NCBI RefSeq assembly: GCF_000690055.1
Contig: NZ_JJNZ01000037.1
Span: 1-64,000 of the forward strand
DNA length: 64,000 nt
Direction of reading: 5' to 3'
From: Pseudoalteromonas fuliginea
GTDB taxonomy: Bacteria > Pseudomonadota > Gammaproteobacteria > Enterobacterales > Alteromonadaceae
The first letter of the stretch is position 1. Every line of letters begins with the position of its first letter. A model generated the notes under the pieces. That model had not been told where the DNA came from, searched no databases, and saw only the letters and a list, made by a program, of their open reading frames with translations. This document shows, piece after piece, positions 38,821 through 51,293 of the stretch. Made by a program: the position numbers and the translations under genes.

Positions 38821-38834
38821 ATTGAACGTTCAAT
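38821..38834 (-). promoter_or_regulatory. BetI operator
   Basis: attgaacgttcaat, a perfect 14-bp palindrome directly upstream of betI. This is the recognised form of the BetI box, giving autoregulation. Confidence 0.8.
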
Positions 38835-39235
38835 AAAGATAAGCTTAAGGTAATAGCTCTAATAATTCAAGGTTAAGGTAAACACCGAGATATTAAAATG
38901 TAGATAGAACATTAATGATCTAGTGATTAATAGAATAAATGCAATGATTTTAAAGTGGGGATATATTTAATAAAATCAAATGGTTAAGTTTGTTTTTTTG
39001 AGTATTTGATATGGTGATGATTTCGTTACTATAATAGATTAAGAAAATCATTATAAAATCGTTAGTACCGTAATAGTTAGAGTACTAATAGTGTTATTTT
39101 AATGCAAAAGAGTATTAAACCTACAATTAGTTAGTGTTCTAATAAACACATGTGTAAATAGTTGACCCATAAATTAATTAATATTTAAACTAGATTCGGA
39201 CAACATGATGCTCTGACTTTAAATTTTTATTGCTA
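38835..39235. other. Intergenic region, about 400 bp, no gene
   Basis: Very AT-rich, between the bet promoter and the 3' end of a minus-strand gene. Short reiterated segments (tagtactaatag, gagtactaatag, gtgttctaataa) occur around 39060-39150. No open frame, stable hairpin or known site was seen. Confidence 0.4.
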
Positions 39236-39541
39236 TTAAGCGTTATTAATAACGCCTTTAAATAGTAGGGGGTAACGTCTTAGTCTATTGCCAATGTAGT
39301 CATCAGCTAAAATTTGCTGGCAAATAAAGTCTATATCTTTGCTTGTCTCAAAGACCCAATCAAAACGCTCTATAGCCAGTAAAAAACCACGCTTTAAATG
39401 ACTTTGAGAGCGGTACTGTTCTAGGTTTTTTTGAATAATTGAGATTTTGCTTGGATCAGCTTGAAGCTCTTCTACTACTTGGTTAATAAAAGTAGTATTG
39501 AGCTTACTGGTAGGGCGGTGTCTTAGTTTTCGTGGGTGCAT
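39236..39541 (-). CDS. Hypothetical protein
   Basis: 101 residues, basic, soluble, helical in appearance. Start codon overlaps the stop of the DUF3081 gene by one base (TAATG), so the two are translationally coupled. Not recognised. Confidence 0.65.
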   Translation of the reverse strand: MHPRKLRHRPTSKLNTTFINQVVEELQADPSKISIIQKNLEQYRSQSHLKRGFLLAIERFDWVFETSKDIDFICQQILADDYIGNRLRRYPLLFKGVINNA

Positions 39542-39798
39542 TAGCGCTCGTTTGCAATGTTATATAATTTTTTCAAAAAGTCGTCCTTATGCTTTTCATG
39601 TTGGTAGTCAAGGTGGTAAGTATTATGAAAACCAAAGCGCAGTTCTACGCCGCTACCTTGTAAATATACGGTGTAACCGTCTACGTCAGAATAAGCAGTA
39701 ACCCCTTGATAATGTTTACCTTCATCAGTCATTTCGCCTTTTTGAATTATACGTTCATAAACGGCCAAAATCTGTTTATTGTCGAGTTCGTTTTTCAT
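39541..39798 (-). CDS. DUF3081 family protein
   Basis: 85 residues. LDNKQILAVYERIIQKGE, SDVDGYTVYL and FGFHNTYHLDYQHE match DUF3081, a small family of Alteromonadales/Vibrionales with no known function. First of a two-gene unit. Confidence 0.75.
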   Translation of the reverse strand: MKNELDNKQILAVYERIIQKGEMTDEGKHYQGVTAYSDVDGYTVYLQGSGVELRFGFHNTYHLDYQHEKHKDDFLKKLYNIANER

Positions 39799-39944
39799 GC
39801 TTTATACCTTTTATTTAGTAACTCATACGATACAGATATGAGGGTCGATCAACTTAAAAACAATAGCTAAAAAAGTGTGATATTGCTTTGTAATTTAGCC
39901 TTTTTAAATTATGCTCAAAACTCATTTATTGTTGAGCTTACACC

Positions 39945-41225
39945 ATGATAGACAAGGCGTTACTACTAAAAACTCGTGAATTATCGGATCAATTAATTGC
40001 ATTGCAAACGCCTATTAGGATACTCGATGCTATTAATTGGGATAAACAAACTAAAGAGGAGTTTTTTAGACAAAAATGTCAAAAAAATCCACTTATTGAT
40101 CGTGCATACTATCAACAGCGCGACCTCGGTTTTGTACCTAGCGAGTTACGCCAAGCGTTTTCTACTTTGCACCGTAACATTATTAACCAATTGGGGCAGT
40201 TAAATCCCATTGCTCAATACATGGGAAAAATGTGCACAGAGTATAAAACGGTATTAAGCATGCTTGAGTATCGTGGCACACCTGAGTTCCATGACTTATC
40301 GGTAGAGTTATTTGGTCATCCTAAAGATTTATTTCATGCCGGTGAGCCCTCACTTTCTGAGCTAGCTAATATGCTAGATAAACCGCTGCAAAATTTACTC
40401 ATAGCCGACATACTACCTGACGACCCTAAAAATATTGCTGCTGTTGATGCGGTGCGTATTTTGTCTGAGCAAGTAAATGCCAGCATGGCAGGTATAAACG
40501 TAGAGGTTATGCTTAGCGATGGGATTGTCAGTGATGCAGCCGCCGGTGCAAATAATATAAAACTAAATCAAGATGTAAGTTTTTCCCAGCGTGAGCTTGA
40601 TATTTTAGAAGTTCACGAAGGGTGGATACACGTAGGCACAACTCAAAATGGTTTGGCTCAGCCTTATTTAACCTGTTTAAGTAAAGGTACGCCAAGCTCG
40701 ACTATTACCCAAGAAGGTTTAGCGGTACTTACCGAAATTATTACATTAAAATCGACCCCAAGGCGTTTATCTAAATTAGTGAATCGTATTCAAGCCGTTA
40801 CAAAGGTAATAGATGGCGCTGAGTTTGTAGATATTTACCGTGACTACGTAGCGCAAGGTTTATCAAAAGATGACAGCTACACACTTGCGCAGCGTGTATT
40901 TAGAGGCAGTACGCCAACAGGTCTGCCGTTTACAAAAGATATTGCCTACATTAAAGGCTTTGTACTGGTTTATAACTTAATACGCGTAGCAATACAGCTT
41001 GGTCGAATCGATAGGCTACCTTTATTATTGGTAGGTAAAATATCGATAGATGACTTTAGATTAATATCGCAGCTTCATGATTTAGGTGTGATAGAGAGCC
41101 CACAATTTGTGCCGCCACACTTTAAAGATTTACGCGGTTTGGCCACCTGGTTGAGCTTCGGTCGTTTTATTGGCGACTTATCGTTTGAAAAGTTAGAAAA
41201 CGATTATAAGCCGTTATTTTTATAA
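39945..41225 (+). CDS. DUF1704 (QEGLA-motif) putative metallopeptidase
   Basis: 426 residues, soluble. It contains H224-E-G-W-I-H229 (HExxxH) and, about 27 residues later, Q256-EGLA with a third candidate ligand Glu257. These are the zinc-site elements of DUF1704; proteins of this group are annotated as flavohemoglobin expression-modulating QEGLA proteins. The same domain in animals is the tubulin tyrosine carboxypeptidase MATCAP. A carboxypeptidase-like activity in bacteria is inference, with the substrate unknown. Single gene. Confidence 0.82.
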   Translation: MIDKALLLKTRELSDQLIALQTPIRILDAINWDKQTKEEFFRQKCQKNPLIDRAYYQQRDLGFVPSELRQAFSTLHRNIINQLGQLNPIAQYMGKMCTEYKTVLSMLEYRGTPEFHDLSVELFGHPKDLFHAGEPSLSELANMLDKPLQNLLIADILPDDPKNIAAVDAVRILSEQVNASMAGINVEVMLSDGIVSDAAAGANNIKLNQDVSFSQRELDILEVHEGWIHVGTTQNGLAQPYLTCLSKGTPSSTITQEGLAVLTEIITLKSTPRRLSKLVNRIQAVTKVIDGAEFVDIYRDYVAQGLSKDDSYTLAQRVFRGSTPTGLPFTKDIAYIKGFVLVYNLIRVAIQLGRIDRLPLLLVGKISIDDFRLISQLHDLGVIESPQFVPPHFKDLRGLATWLSFGRFIGDLSFEKLENDYKPLFL

Positions 41226-41690
41226 TTATAAATTATTGAAATTAAGTCCTTTAATAGAATTAAGAACTGTTGATGTCTAATAAGCTTTTTGGCGTGACAA
41301 AGCTAGTTTATATGTTAACGGCTAAGGCGTGTTGAACTTTGTCGATTGAATTTCGTTAAATCAGGGAGAATCATATCGCGGCGCGAGGTTTTTAACCTCG
41401 TGGTTCGGTAACTGCTCCTGCTTTACCCTATTGGTTTACTCCATGTAAGAGCCGAGCACAGCTTCCGCGTCTTACCTGCGTCCTTGTCTCTTGAACACAA
41501 TTTGTCTGTCTGTTGAATTGGTATTAACAATTCGACAGATTCGACCATTTCAGCTAATTTCAACCATCCCTTTGCAGATGGCTTTATGCTAACTCGAACA
41601 TTTCTCTTACTTTCATACCAACCACCAAAGAGCAACATGCCCTAGTCGTTTATTTTAAGTTATTACTCTAGGTCATTTTTATATAAATAC
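41226..41690. other. Intergenic region with repeat remnant
   Basis: 465 bases. 41355-41405 resembles the cgcggcgtgaggtttgtaac part of the two MITE-like repeats. 41423-41638 is open on the minus strand (71 codons, MLLFGGWYESKRNVRVSIKP and onward) without a ribosome site; this frame probably belongs to a decayed mobile element. Confidence 0.4.
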
Positions 41691-41726
41691 AAAAGCCCGG
41701 ATAAAATATTTATATCCGGGCTTTTT
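41691..41726 (-). terminator. Intrinsic terminator of the TonB receptor gene
   Basis: 13-bp stem aaaagcccggata/tatccgggctttt (41691-41703, 41713-41725) with a 9-base loop and T-rich flanks on both strands. Confidence 0.85.
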
Positions 41727-41752
41727 CATTTCATTATTCAGTTATTAATAAC

Positions 41753-44704
41753 TTAGAATGAAAGTCGAGCGCCTAAGTAAAAACGACGAGGCTCAACCCA
41801 GTCGGTTGCTTGACCAAATGCAAATGTACCATCACCTTTTTCTAAGCTCTGTTCAACCGTTGTTGCTTGATCATCAAGCAAATTAAATACATCTAAAAAG
41901 AACTCTGCTTTATAGCCATCAAAGTCATGAGTATATTTAACACGAATATCTAATGTGCCATAAGATGGTGTTACTTCGCTACCTACGTTTCCATCAGCTA
42001 CCCAATTAGTTGTATAACCGCCAAAGTCATAGGCAGTATCAACTTGAAGTGGTAGGTACCGTCCTGAAATTGATTGCGTTTTACTATAGCGAGTACCTGA
42101 ATTCCAGTTATATACACCACCTACCTCAATATTATTATCAAAATAATATGTACCTAACAATTTAAACTGATGCTCAACATTACCTGGCTGTTTGCCATAC
42201 ATATTTGGCGCACGAGGATCTAAAATTTCCCAGTCACCTTGGAAATCAGCGTTGCCATCTGAATTCGAATTACCTTTTGCATCGTTGTTTGTGTATGACG
42301 CAAGCATAAACCAATTATCAGTACGAAGTTTTTTAAACGTTACTTCAATACCTGTATACTCGCGTTTACCGCCAGCAAGAGTACCAATAACATAGTTAGA
42401 ACCTGGGTTTTCATCATAACCAAAATATGAAAGAGGAAGTTCTAGGTCCGTTCCTGCTAAGTAGCCTTCTTCGGAATAGATACTTAAATCGTAATCTTCC
42501 ATAATATCTTTAGTAGTACGCTTAGTATACGTTACGGATATATTAGTACTTTCGGTCAGATTCGTTGAATAACCAATTAAGTATTCATCCGTATAAGGTG
42601 TTTTAGTACTCGGTGAGAAAAAGGCATCTTGCTGTTTTGCACCACCGCGTGTTCTAAAGGTAACCCAGTCATCGTTGACATATACGCGTTCTTCTAAAAC
42701 AGAACCGGTTAAATTACCCGCAAAAGAAGTCATGTCAGTACGAAGTGGATCGTAATATCTGCCACCAAACGCCCAAACTTTAGAATCACCATCACCAAAA
42801 ATATCGTATACAATGCTTAAGCGAGGTGCTATTTCCCAATCAAAAGTAAATATAGTCTCGCCTGTTGATGCTATATGATCCCACTTTTCAGCACGCAAAC
42901 CTGCGTTAACGGTTAGGTTTTCGTATGTTACGCTGTCTTGTAGATAGATCATTTTACCTTTAGTTTCAAGTTTAGACTTTGCTTGCTGAACTTGTTCTAT
43001 TTGATAAGCATTTATATCACCGGTAGGGTTACCTGCACTGCTACTAAATATGATAGCTTTAACTTCATTTTCATCGACTATACCATCGCCACTTGTATCT
43101 GCACCGTGTAAGTTACCACTATCATTTAGAGCTTTTGCAACACGCACGTAATCAGCCGCTGCAAGACCTTTCTCACCAGTCCAAGAGCCTATTGCGTATG
43201 TTTCAAATGACACGCCACTATCAGCGGCCGCAATAGAATTATATTGAGTACTACCATTGTAAACACTGTTTGTAATATTTTCGTTTGTTTCAACAGAGTA
43301 ACCAGCTTCGATAGTATGTTCACCAAAATCAGTATCTAAATAATATTCAAAGTTAATGTATGCGCTTTTCTTATTTCGATCCCTCAGAGTGTCAGCACCT
43401 AAACCCCCGATATCGGTTTGAGCTTTAGATGGCGATGCACTTAAAAAGGCAACATCACTGCGTGTTGATTTATCTGATGCTACAGACGAATATTCAGCTT
43501 CATGACTCATATAACCGGCGTTTATAATTAAATCTTCCCACGAATGTGAATAATCAAGTTTATAGTTGTCGCCACCAAGTTTTGTACCTGACTGTCTATT
43601 AAATGCCGTTGTAGTTGATGTTGAACCTGATTTTTCTCTCGGATCATTAAAGTAAGTAAAGACGAGTCGATCGTTGTCAGTTGCTTGCCATGTAAGCTTA
43701 CCAAAGCCAAGATCAGACTCATCTGTTACTGAATGGCTGAATGCACCAGTGTCAGGATCGCTGATGTCGCTGTCACTATTTTTGAGTTGATAAGACGCGA
43801 AAAACCAAAGTTTATCTTTGATAATTGGCCCACCTAGGGTAATTGCAGTGTCATAATTTGAGAAATTATTATTTTCTTTTGACTCATTTTCGTAATCGGC
43901 GACTAAGCTGTCATTTTGAAAGTAATAATTTATAGAGCCATGGAACTCATTACTACCAGATTTTGTAACAACACGCGATACAAGACCAGCTCCACCGGCA
44001 TACTTTGCTGCTACACCACCAGTAATGACTTGCTGCTCTTGAATTATCTCTGAGTTGATATTACCACCGGCTGTACCATCAACATTATCTGTTACATTAA
44101 CACCGTCAATATAATAAACGTTGTCTGTTGAACTACCAACAGTACCACCAATATCAGAATAGTTGACACCTGACTTCGACGATGGATTGCCATCGGTAGT
44201 AGGTTTTACACCAGGTACTAGTTGAAGATAGCTTTGAAAGCTTCGACCAGTAGGAAGCGATTCCGTCATATCAAGAGTAACATCAAGACCAGTAGACGAT
44301 GATGTAGTATCAATTGCAGTTACAGAACGGCCTGATACAACAATTTTCTCTATTGAATCAGTACTGGAAACGACTGAGTAATTTAAATTTAAGTTTTTGT
44401 CTGTAATTACTCGAACATTTTTTGCTTCGAATGGTTGAATTGAATTTCCTGTAATATCGACCACATATTTACTTGATGGATCTAAGCCCCTAAGTAAAAC
44501 ATAACCTGCAGAGTCAGATACTCCTTTTTTACTAACTAAACTTTCTGGTGACTGCACTGAAATGGTTGCGCCAGCTACTGGATTGCCTTGTTTATCTGTA
44601 ACTCTTATTTTCAGTCCACCAGTATCAGCAGCAAACGCAGTGCTAGAAATACTGATAGAGGCAGCAATAGCGATAGATAATAATTTCTTGTTAAATTTTT
44701 TCAT
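41753..44704 (-). CDS. Oar-like TonB-dependent receptor
   Basis: 983 residues. Signal peptide cut at AFAA (about 25), carboxypeptidase-regulatory-like beta domain (about 28-100: GNPVAGATISVQSPES, GYVLLRGLDPSSKYVVDI), plug domain (VYYIDGVNVTDN, VVTKSGSNEFHGSINYYF) and a long 22-strand-type barrel ending in LGARLSF with terminal Phe. Such receptors import large ligands (peptides, glycans, chelates) across the outer membrane. The EF-hand-like loop DTSGDGIVDENE at about 541-552 may bind calcium. Ligand unknown. Confidence 0.9.
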   Translation of the reverse strand: MKKFNKKLLSIAIAASISISSTAFAADTGGLKIRVTDKQGNPVAGATISVQSPESLVSKKGVSDSAGYVLLRGLDPSSKYVVDITGNSIQPFEAKNVRVITDKNLNLNYSVVSSTDSIEKIVVSGRSVTAIDTTSSSTGLDVTLDMTESLPTGRSFQSYLQLVPGVKPTTDGNPSSKSGVNYSDIGGTVGSSTDNVYYIDGVNVTDNVDGTAGGNINSEIIQEQQVITGGVAAKYAGGAGLVSRVVTKSGSNEFHGSINYYFQNDSLVADYENESKENNNFSNYDTAITLGGPIIKDKLWFFASYQLKNSDSDISDPDTGAFSHSVTDESDLGFGKLTWQATDNDRLVFTYFNDPREKSGSTSTTTAFNRQSGTKLGGDNYKLDYSHSWEDLIINAGYMSHEAEYSSVASDKSTRSDVAFLSASPSKAQTDIGGLGADTLRDRNKKSAYINFEYYLDTDFGEHTIEAGYSVETNENITNSVYNGSTQYNSIAAADSGVSFETYAIGSWTGEKGLAAADYVRVAKALNDSGNLHGADTSGDGIVDENEVKAIIFSSSAGNPTGDINAYQIEQVQQAKSKLETKGKMIYLQDSVTYENLTVNAGLRAEKWDHIASTGETIFTFDWEIAPRLSIVYDIFGDGDSKVWAFGGRYYDPLRTDMTSFAGNLTGSVLEERVYVNDDWVTFRTRGGAKQQDAFFSPSTKTPYTDEYLIGYSTNLTESTNISVTYTKRTTKDIMEDYDLSIYSEEGYLAGTDLELPLSYFGYDENPGSNYVIGTLAGGKREYTGIEVTFKKLRTDNWFMLASYTNNDAKGNSNSDGNADFQGDWEILDPRAPNMYGKQPGNVEHQFKLLGTYYFDNNIEVGGVYNWNSGTRYSKTQSISGRYLPLQVDTAYDFGGYTTNWVADGNVGSEVTPSYGTLDIRVKYTHDFDGYKAEFFLDVFNLLDDQATTVEQSLEKGDGTFAFGQATDWVEPRRFYLGARLSF

Positions 44705-45570
44705 TAATTTTCCCTAATTCATTGTTATTTGACTTACTTTTGATTAATAAATCACCATAAACATTAACACTATTTTTTAGAATGTAAATAGCTTTAACTT
44801 TCATTTATTTGTTTTAAATTAGTTGTTAAGTACTGATTTATGACGGAAGGGGCGGGATTCTAACTCTCTAAATAAGAAAAATAGTCTATTTAGTAGAATG
44901 AAAATTATATGTGATTTATCTAAAAAATGCAGTTGGGACGAGCAACTTCGTTTTAATGGTGAAACTATAAAATAGGGCAGTTACACAAGTATTTTGTTAA
45001 GCCGTCAAACATTGTTTTTTGCTTGCTCATTTGAAGCGATGATTTCTGCACGTTTAAACGTTGTAGTGGGTTGTCGTAGCTAATTTTATAAGCGCCCATC
45101 GTACATCTGATAATTAAACCACTGTTGTTCAATTTAGGTAACTGAATAGGCTGATAATTTCATTTATATTGTCGCAAGTAGGGCTTGAAATATAGAATCA
45201 AAATACTGGTTTTATTGTTTAGCACTGTCGGGTGGGGAGTTCGCTTCATCAAACATTAAACCGCAAAATGAACCGTAAATACTACCGTATAAGTAGTACC
45301 GTGTTTTGCCTTTACAAACAGACTGCCCCATTATTAATGATAATACTTGTCACACAGCTTATAACAATGAAACGATAAGGTTCTGCAGTAATTTTCACTG
45401 TTTCAGATGTTTAGGTAGTTGTTGAGTTTATTAGCGCACAAAATACGTCAAGCGGAAGTGCATTTACACTGTATGGTACAGGAGAATACCACCTGAATTA
45501 AGCGCATTAATAGCATTAACTTATTTAGTTGAGCTTACTGATTAACAAAATTAATCGGTAATCTTAATAT
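44705..45570. other. Intergenic region, 866 bp, with possible gene remnant
   Basis: No long frame. On the minus strand, 45260-45331 reads WGSLFVKAKHGTTYTVVFTV, then HFAV and a stop, similar to the C-terminal end of a histidine-kinase ATPase domain, but an in-frame stop precedes it. An overlapping 39-codon ATG frame (45212-45331) is also open. It probably contains a decayed gene. The left end holds the leader of the TonB receptor. Confidence 0.35.
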
Positions 45571-46398
45571 TCATTTGTGTTGAGCTATATTAAACGTAGT
45601 TTTATATATTGCCATCATCCGCTCTGCTACCTCTGGCGAAGTCGAATTATGGTGAGTCTGCTTTAAAAAATCATAGGCTGCAGGTGTTTTCATGTAATTA
45701 TCAATTAAGGCGATTGCTTTTTTTCCTTCTGAAGTTTTACTACAAGCAAAGTACCCATTTATAAACTCGGGGTATTCACTAATGTCTCGACTTTCTAGCT
45801 GAGAAAATTGCGTATCTGTTAAGTTCATTTTCATAGTGTTTTCATAATCGATGATCATATCAACACGTTTATGAATTAATAATTGGCTAAGTTGAGCAAA
45901 GCTGTTTGCGCCTGTTATTTTTGCTACTTGGGTTCTATAATCCGAAAATATCGCATCTAATTGTTGATAACTTGTTGAACTAACTATGGCAAAGGTGTAT
46001 TTGTTATTAAGTAATTTTGAAATAGAAACTTTTGCAGGTAAATCTTTTAAAGTGTTTTTGAAACCGAATAATTTGCGTTGCTGATGCATATAAGTTGGAA
46101 TTTGAGAAAAGACAAGCTGTTTGTTTCGAGCTTTTGTTTTTATTAAATTAAAGCTACAAACTGCCTCGTTAGTCGATAAACGTTTAATTAATCGAGCATG
46201 ATTTGTTCTCGTTAAAACGGTATCAAAATACGTGCTCAAAATTGGCTGAAAAAAATTATAGTATTGTTCGCCGGCTCTTGAATCGGCATCTTCATCTGAA
46301 AAATACGAATAAGATAAAATAGTGAGGGAGGGGGTCGCATAAATTAAATAAGGTGTAACTAATAAACTGATAAGAATACATATTTTAAAAAACTTCAT
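45571..46398 (-). CDS. Periplasmic amino-acid-binding-like protein
   Basis: 275 residues, signal peptide (FFKICILISLLVTPYLIYA). The two-lobed binding pattern is suggested by QPILSTYF, LPAKVSISKLLNNKYTFAIV, and KRVDMIIDYENTM near the C-terminal lobe, as in SBP_bac_3-like proteins. No transporter genes are adjacent, so it may be a sensor-type or orphan binding protein. Function unknown. Confidence 0.65.
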   Translation of the reverse strand: MKFFKICILISLLVTPYLIYATPSLTILSYSYFSDEDADSRAGEQYYNFFQPILSTYFDTVLTRTNHARLIKRLSTNEAVCSFNLIKTKARNKQLVFSQIPTYMHQQRKLFGFKNTLKDLPAKVSISKLLNNKYTFAIVSSTSYQQLDAIFSDYRTQVAKITGANSFAQLSQLLIHKRVDMIIDYENTMKMNLTDTQFSQLESRDISEYPEFINGYFACSKTSEGKKAIALIDNYMKTPAAYDFLKQTHHNSTSPEVAERMMAIYKTTFNIAQHK

Positions 46399-46450
46399 AT
46401 TTATGCCTTTTTCTTTAAAAATACCAAGTATCTCCAGTGTTGTCTTTATA

Positions 46451-46472
46451 AAAAGCCCTTTCGGGCTTTTTT
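46451..46472. terminator. Terminator after ast-operon DUF1338 gene
   Basis: aaaagccc/gggctttt hairpin (46451-46458, 46463-46470) with a T6 run on the plus side and an A4 run that gives T4 on the minus side. Confidence 0.75.
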
Positions 46473-46491
46473 GTACTAAATTTGAATTTTA

Positions 46492-47295
46492 TTATCGAGC
46501 GTTGGTGCTTTCAAATATTTTGTCAGCAGAGGCTGCAACAAAACCAGTATAAAGCTCGCCGTCTGCTTTAGGGTAACGAATAGCAAACTCATAAAAGCAG
46601 CTAGGAATGCTCATATCACCGTCACTAAAGGTAACTGAGTATTCATCAGCAAGTGTTGACGATTGCTCTAGTAACACCTCTGGTGAGCCTTTAACTTCGC
46701 CGCCTGATGTATTAAGCGAAAAACCTGCATTTTTTAGAGCTTGGTTAACATCATGAATGTTATCAAACTTAGCAAGCGTATTAATATTTACGGTAAAGTG
46801 ATTGGCACGGTAACCCCACGCCGACATCCACGCTGCATATTCGCTTTCAGCTAGCAGTTGTTTGTAAGTATCGGTGCTTACTTGCCAATGCGTGCCTGAA
46901 TATAAAAAGTTGTCTGCTGTAACTGCACTTTCGTCAATTTGACTTACCATATCTGTCACGATGGCTTGTAACTCTGGCGAGCATTTTTCTACTAATAGCT
47001 CAGAGATAAACACTTTTGGCTGAGCCGGATCGCTATGCTCATAGTGTTTTGCGTAAAGTTTTTTAGCTTCAAAGTGGTACTCACCACATTCTTTGTAACC
47101 AATTGCTAAAAAGTGAGCGGCGAGCTTTTCAAGACTCACTTTTTCTATATTAAATGTACGCAGCGCAATATGATCGTTAATGATGTCATCTTTTTGCGTT
47201 GACCCTAAAAGGTCATGAATTTTATCTGCCGATGGAGTTACGTTTAAATAATTTTTCCAAAGGTTCTCAAATAATGTGTTTACATCAGTATGCAT
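46492..47295 (-). CDS. DUF1338 protein (2-oxoadipate dioxygenase/decarboxylase-like)
   Basis: 267 residues. NDHIALRTF near residue 42, HYEHSDPAQPKVFISELLVE and YRANHFTVNI supply the His/Glu residues of the HglS/YdcJ vicinal-oxygen-chelate-type iron site. Characterised family members convert 2-oxoadipate to D-2-hydroxyglutarate. It follows astD by 36 bases in the arginine degradation operon, where a dioxygenase acting on a dicarboxylate intermediate would be fitting. The exact substrate is inference. Confidence 0.75.
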   Translation of the reverse strand: MHTDVNTLFENLWKNYLNVTPSADKIHDLLGSTQKDDIINDHIALRTFNIEKVSLEKLAAHFLAIGYKECGEYHFEAKKLYAKHYEHSDPAQPKVFISELLVEKCSPELQAIVTDMVSQIDESAVTADNFLYSGTHWQVSTDTYKQLLAESEYAAWMSAWGYRANHFTVNINTLAKFDNIHDVNQALKNAGFSLNTSGGEVKGSPEVLLEQSSTLADEYSVTFSDGDMSIPSCFYEFAIRYPKADGELYTGFVAASADKIFESTNAR

Positions 47296-47331
47296 GTTAA
47301 GTCCTTAAATCTAAAATTTTGGTTTTATTGC

Positions 47332-48801
<1,470 letters not shown>

Positions 48802-48805
48802 TTAT

Positions 48806-49840
48806 TTACAAGCGGAAAAATCGCGCTGCATCTCCTTGGCTTAAATTAAGCGCATTAGCCACATCTTGGCTAATGACGAGGGTATGTTTTGCATGATTGT
48901 AATGTGCGTCTTTGGTAAATGTTGCTCTAAAGCCACTTACGCCTTGATTACATACAGCCAGCGTATCAGAGCTATTTTGTGATATGTGATCAAGCTCGCC
49001 AATCGTAACAGGGCAAACTTGAGAGTCGCGAATGCTGCGAATATTACCAAGCTTTGCTTCAACTGTTGGGCCTGCATCAAATAAGTCAACGTAGCCTCTG
49101 TGCTCAAAACCTTCCTTTTCTAATAGTTTTAGCGCAGGTTTTGTTTTTTCATGCACATGCCCAATCACTGCTTGGGCTTTTTTACTAAGCAAGTTCACAT
49201 AAATAGGGTATTTAGGCATTAACTCGCTAATAAACACCTTATCGCCTAAGCCAACTAAGTGATCCGCTTGTGGAAATTCGATACTAAAAAAGTGCTCTTG
49301 TAGCCATTGCCAAAAAGGAGAATGACCGTCTTCGTCGCTAACACCGCGCATTTCAGCGATAACAGTATCGGCAAAACGCTCGCTGTGCTGAGCCATAAAC
49401 AAAAAGCGTGAACGAGATAAAAATCGACCCGTTAGGCCTTTACGGCTATTTTCGCGCAAAAATAATGTACATATTTCTGAGCAACCAGTGTAGTCGTTAC
49501 ACATGCTTAAAATATCAACGGTGTTATATACATTTAAAGTAGGCGAGTGGTGTACTGTTTTACCCAAATGATAATGATATAAAGGCACCGATAAACCTAC
49601 CGCAGCTTCTATAGCGGTTGTGCCAATAACGTCACCTGTTTCACTGTCTTCTAAAACAAATAAATAGCTTTCATCAAGTGGCTGGTTAATGTTTTTGGCA
49701 AAGCTTTTTTCAGCACGTTCAATCTTTTCTTTAAGCTGTGTATCGTCCACAGGTAAAGAGGTAAACCCATGACCGGATTCAATCGCTATTTGTTTAAGCG
49801 CGTCAAAATCATTGGCAGTAATAGGACGTAATACTTGCAT
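48806..49840 (-). CDS. astA: Arginine N-succinyltransferase
   Basis: 344 residues. MQVLRPITANDFDALKQIA, RFLSRSRFLFMAQHSERF and FDAGPTVEAKL are AstA signatures. It transfers succinyl from succinyl-CoA to arginine, the first step of the AST pathway. Same operon as argM and astD. Confidence 0.95.
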   Translation of the reverse strand: MQVLRPITANDFDALKQIAIESGHGFTSLPVDDTQLKEKIERAEKSFAKNINQPLDESYLFVLEDSETGDVIGTTAIEAAVGLSVPLYHYHLGKTVHHSPTLNVYNTVDILSMCNDYTGCSEICTLFLRENSRKGLTGRFLSRSRFLFMAQHSERFADTVIAEMRGVSDEDGHSPFWQWLQEHFFSIEFPQADHLVGLGDKVFISELMPKYPIYVNLLSKKAQAVIGHVHEKTKPALKLLEKEGFEHRGYVDLFDAGPTVEAKLGNIRSIRDSQVCPVTIGELDHISQNSSDTLAVCNQGVSGFRATFTKDAHYNHAKHTLVISQDVANALNLSQGDAARFFRL

Positions 49841-49856
49841 TTATTGCTTGCTCCAA

Positions 49857-49878
49857 TAGCACGCTTGTAGGCGTGCTA
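49857..49878 (-). other. Hairpin between argM and astA
   Basis: Perfect 8-bp stem tagcacgc/gcgtgcta with a 6-base loop. No T-run on the minus strand, so it may be an mRNA-stabilising element within the operon. Confidence 0.45.
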
Positions 49879-49890
49879 ATTTAAACTCTA

Positions 49891-51111
<1,221 letters not shown>

Positions 51112-51293
51112 TTAAATGGGCTTAGATAAAAGATTAGTTGCTAAATTAAAGAAGAATATAGCCGTTATTCTTGAGCAAACACGTTATTATTTTTTATAGG
51201 ACACTATTATCGAAGGTTCGCAGTTAAAATTGCAGTGCTATTTTGTGAAAAATGGTTAGAATAAAAGGCAAAATAACGAAATAAATAACCATT

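Noticed and set aside
39060..39150. Reiterated tagtactaatag segments considered as a CRISPR-like array
   Set aside because: Repeats are short, degenerate and without regular spacers.
45212..45331. 39-codon minus-strand ORF
   Set aside because: Too short, no ribosome site, overlaps a better-looking remnant frame.
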